Assembly: GCF_901709675.1 (NCBI RefSeq)
Contig: NC_051087.1
Location: 17,362,067 to 17,426,066, forward strand
Source of the DNA: Syngnathus acus
Taxonomy: Eukaryota > Chordata > Actinopteri > Syngnathiformes > Syngnathidae
Reading direction: 5' to 3'
DNA length: 64,000 nt
Shown here: piece after piece, positions 62,580 to 64,000 of the stretch
Layout of the letters: the number at the start of each line of letters is the position of its first letter
Position numbering within the stretch: the first letter of the stretch is position 1
Program-made: the position numbers and the translations under genes
The notes under the pieces: model-generated
The model's input: only the letters and a program-made list of their open reading frames with translations
What the model was told of the DNA's origin: nothing
Databases searched by the model: none

Positions 62580-64000
62580 CCGTCTTTTCCGTGCATAATA
62601 CGCACCCTAAAAATGGCATGTCGGTGCTGGAAAAAAGCCTGTACCCATGTATAATACGCACCCACATTTTGACTCTTACTTAAGTCCGTAAACGTAAAAT
62701 TATTTCAGAAAAAAGATCATCTTCGGGAACAACCGGATGTTATTCTGCCGGTCAGTATCACTGCGCATGCGCTAGCAAACTCGATGGCGAAGAAATGTTT
62801 CGGATTTGTGTAGGGTACATTGTGACAGCAAACGAGCAGGTGATCGAGCAAGCGTCTGATACGAGAGCATTGTGTTCGTATGGAGCGTGTTTGAAGTGAA
62901 CAGCAGAGAAGAAAGGAACAAGGCAAAGTGTTGTGAAATAAAATATTACCTGTAATACGCATTTTGTTATTTGCTGATTGTATTAAACTATCGCATTCAT
63001 TGTCAGTCAGGAAGAGAAGAGGACTATTATCCCTAACTAATAGGTAGAGAACTGAACTCTCGCTCTTTATATAGCTGACGTGTCTTGCGCATCATTTCTG
63101 CGCATCGGATCCGAATTTCCGCCGCCGAGTTCGAATATCTAGCGCCATCTAGGTGTCGATTTTTAAACTACCGTTTTTTTCCGTGTATAATACGCCCCCA
63201 TGTATAATACGCACCCTAACAATGGCATGTTGATGCTGGAAAAAAGCCTGTACCCATGTATAATACGCACCCAATTTTTTTTTTTTTCTTTTTTCTTTTT
63301 TTTTAAGTCCCAATGATCGTCACACACGCAGGGAGGCAATGGGTCCCATTTTTATAGTCTTTGGTATGGTCTTAACTAGGCTGGATGTATTTTTTTTGTT
63401 GGCGTTGATTTCTCCGACTGCCCGTAAAGGCACCACCGCGATCAGATGAAAAGAGAGGAAAGTGACATGCGGACATGTGAAAAAGGCGGCTCTGTATGGG
63501 AGAGACGTTGAAGAGGAATAAAAACACCCTTGGAAACCAAAACTTGCCCCTCGTCGTGACTCGGAGCCGCAACAAATGTTTCGGATTTGTGTAGGGTACA
63601 TTGTGACAGCAAACGAGCAGGTGATCGAGCAAGCGTCTGATACGAGAGCATTGCGTTCGTATGGAGCGTGTTTGAAGTGAACAGCAGAGACGAAAGGAAC
63701 AAGGCAAAGTGTTGTGAAATTAAATATTACCTGTAATACGCATTTTGTTATTTGCTGATTGTATTAAACTATCACATTCATTGTCAGTCAAGAAGAGAAG
63801 AGGACTATTATCCCTTCTTTGACGAAATGACCAGAGCACAGTACAAACACACTATTGTTCTTTCGGTATTTATTCAACCCACATTCTTTCACAACATGAC
63901 AAGAAGAGAACAATACATAAATCAATACTCGTACCAGTACCATGATTTTCTTAAAAAAAAAAAAAAAAAAAATAAATTAATTAATTAAAAAAAAAAAATT
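62580..64000. mobile_element. TIR element (ATAATACGC subfamily), second outer copy, runs off the window
   Basis: Starts CCGTCTTTTCCGTGCATAAT after TA (62578-62579). Its first 360 bp match 30369-30760 closely, after which the interiors differ. It hosts an inner copy at 63171. Confidence 0.85.
63171..64000. mobile_element. TIR element, second inner copy, runs off the window
   Basis: Starts CCGTTTTTTTCCGTGTATAA after TA (63169-63170). About 820 bp nearly identical to 31149-31980, including the rearranged SINE scrap. Confidence 0.88.

Overview
This is an animal, almost certainly teleost fish, intronic region. The only host coding sequence I can support is four consecutive exons of a P2X purinoceptor, best matching P2X3 (p2rx3), on the + strand at 32702-32837, 32904-32975, 45318-45387 and 45510-45591. 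They have proper splice sites and compatible phases. The rest is a dense, nested mosaic of transposable elements of kinds typical of teleosts (L2 and Rex/jockey-type LINEs, Ty3 and BEL/Pao LTR elements, Tc1, hAT, pogo/Tigger, tRNA-derived SINEs). I cannot name the species; a TE-inflated percomorph is a reasonable guess. Exon 1 and exons 6 onward are not in the window, so the P2X3 gene is much longer than 64 kb.

Layout. 1-6.1 kb: an L2 LINE (-) joined to a broken sushi-type Ty3 element (+) that carries a solo BEL LTR. 6.1-12.5 kb: a Ty3 integrase fragment, a Tc1 element with TA duplication, and several hAT derivatives, one with a perfect 8-bp target duplication. 12.5-22.6 kb: an internally deleted LINE, a pogo-like MITE, a hAT MITE, microsatellites, LINE fragments including a fused endonuclease/RT ORF, a hAT transposase relic, a SINE with a 14-bp target duplication and a Ty3 gag fragment. 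23.0-29.1 kb: a pogo-like DNA transposon split by a very young CsRn1-type Ty3 element (24172-28546) whose two 229-bp LTRs look identical. 29.1-32.7 kb: unassigned sequence and a TIR element nested in a relative of itself. 32.7-45.6 kb: the P2X3 exons; the 12.3-kb intron between exons 3 and 4 holds a + LINE, a pogo-like MITE and a - LINE that has itself received hAT-in-hAT and TIR-element/hAT/Tigger nests. 45.6-52.5 kb: hAT, Tigger, pogo-like, SINE and LINE pieces. 52521-60220: a complete BEL/Pao element (-) with two 630-bp LTRs and long gag and pol ORFs. 60.2-64 kb: a solo Ty3-type LTR, a LINE fragment, and a second copy of the nested TIR element seen at 30.4-32.1 kb, running off the end.

Most TE proteins are broken by stops, frameshifts or lost catalytic residues. 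The best preserved are the CsRn1 gag/pol (intact gag, a canonical -1 slippery heptamer, all RT/RNase H/integrase residues, one frame break near the RNase H/integrase junction) and the BEL gag/pol (one frame change and two nonsense codons). All family assignments are by reading motifs; no database search was run.
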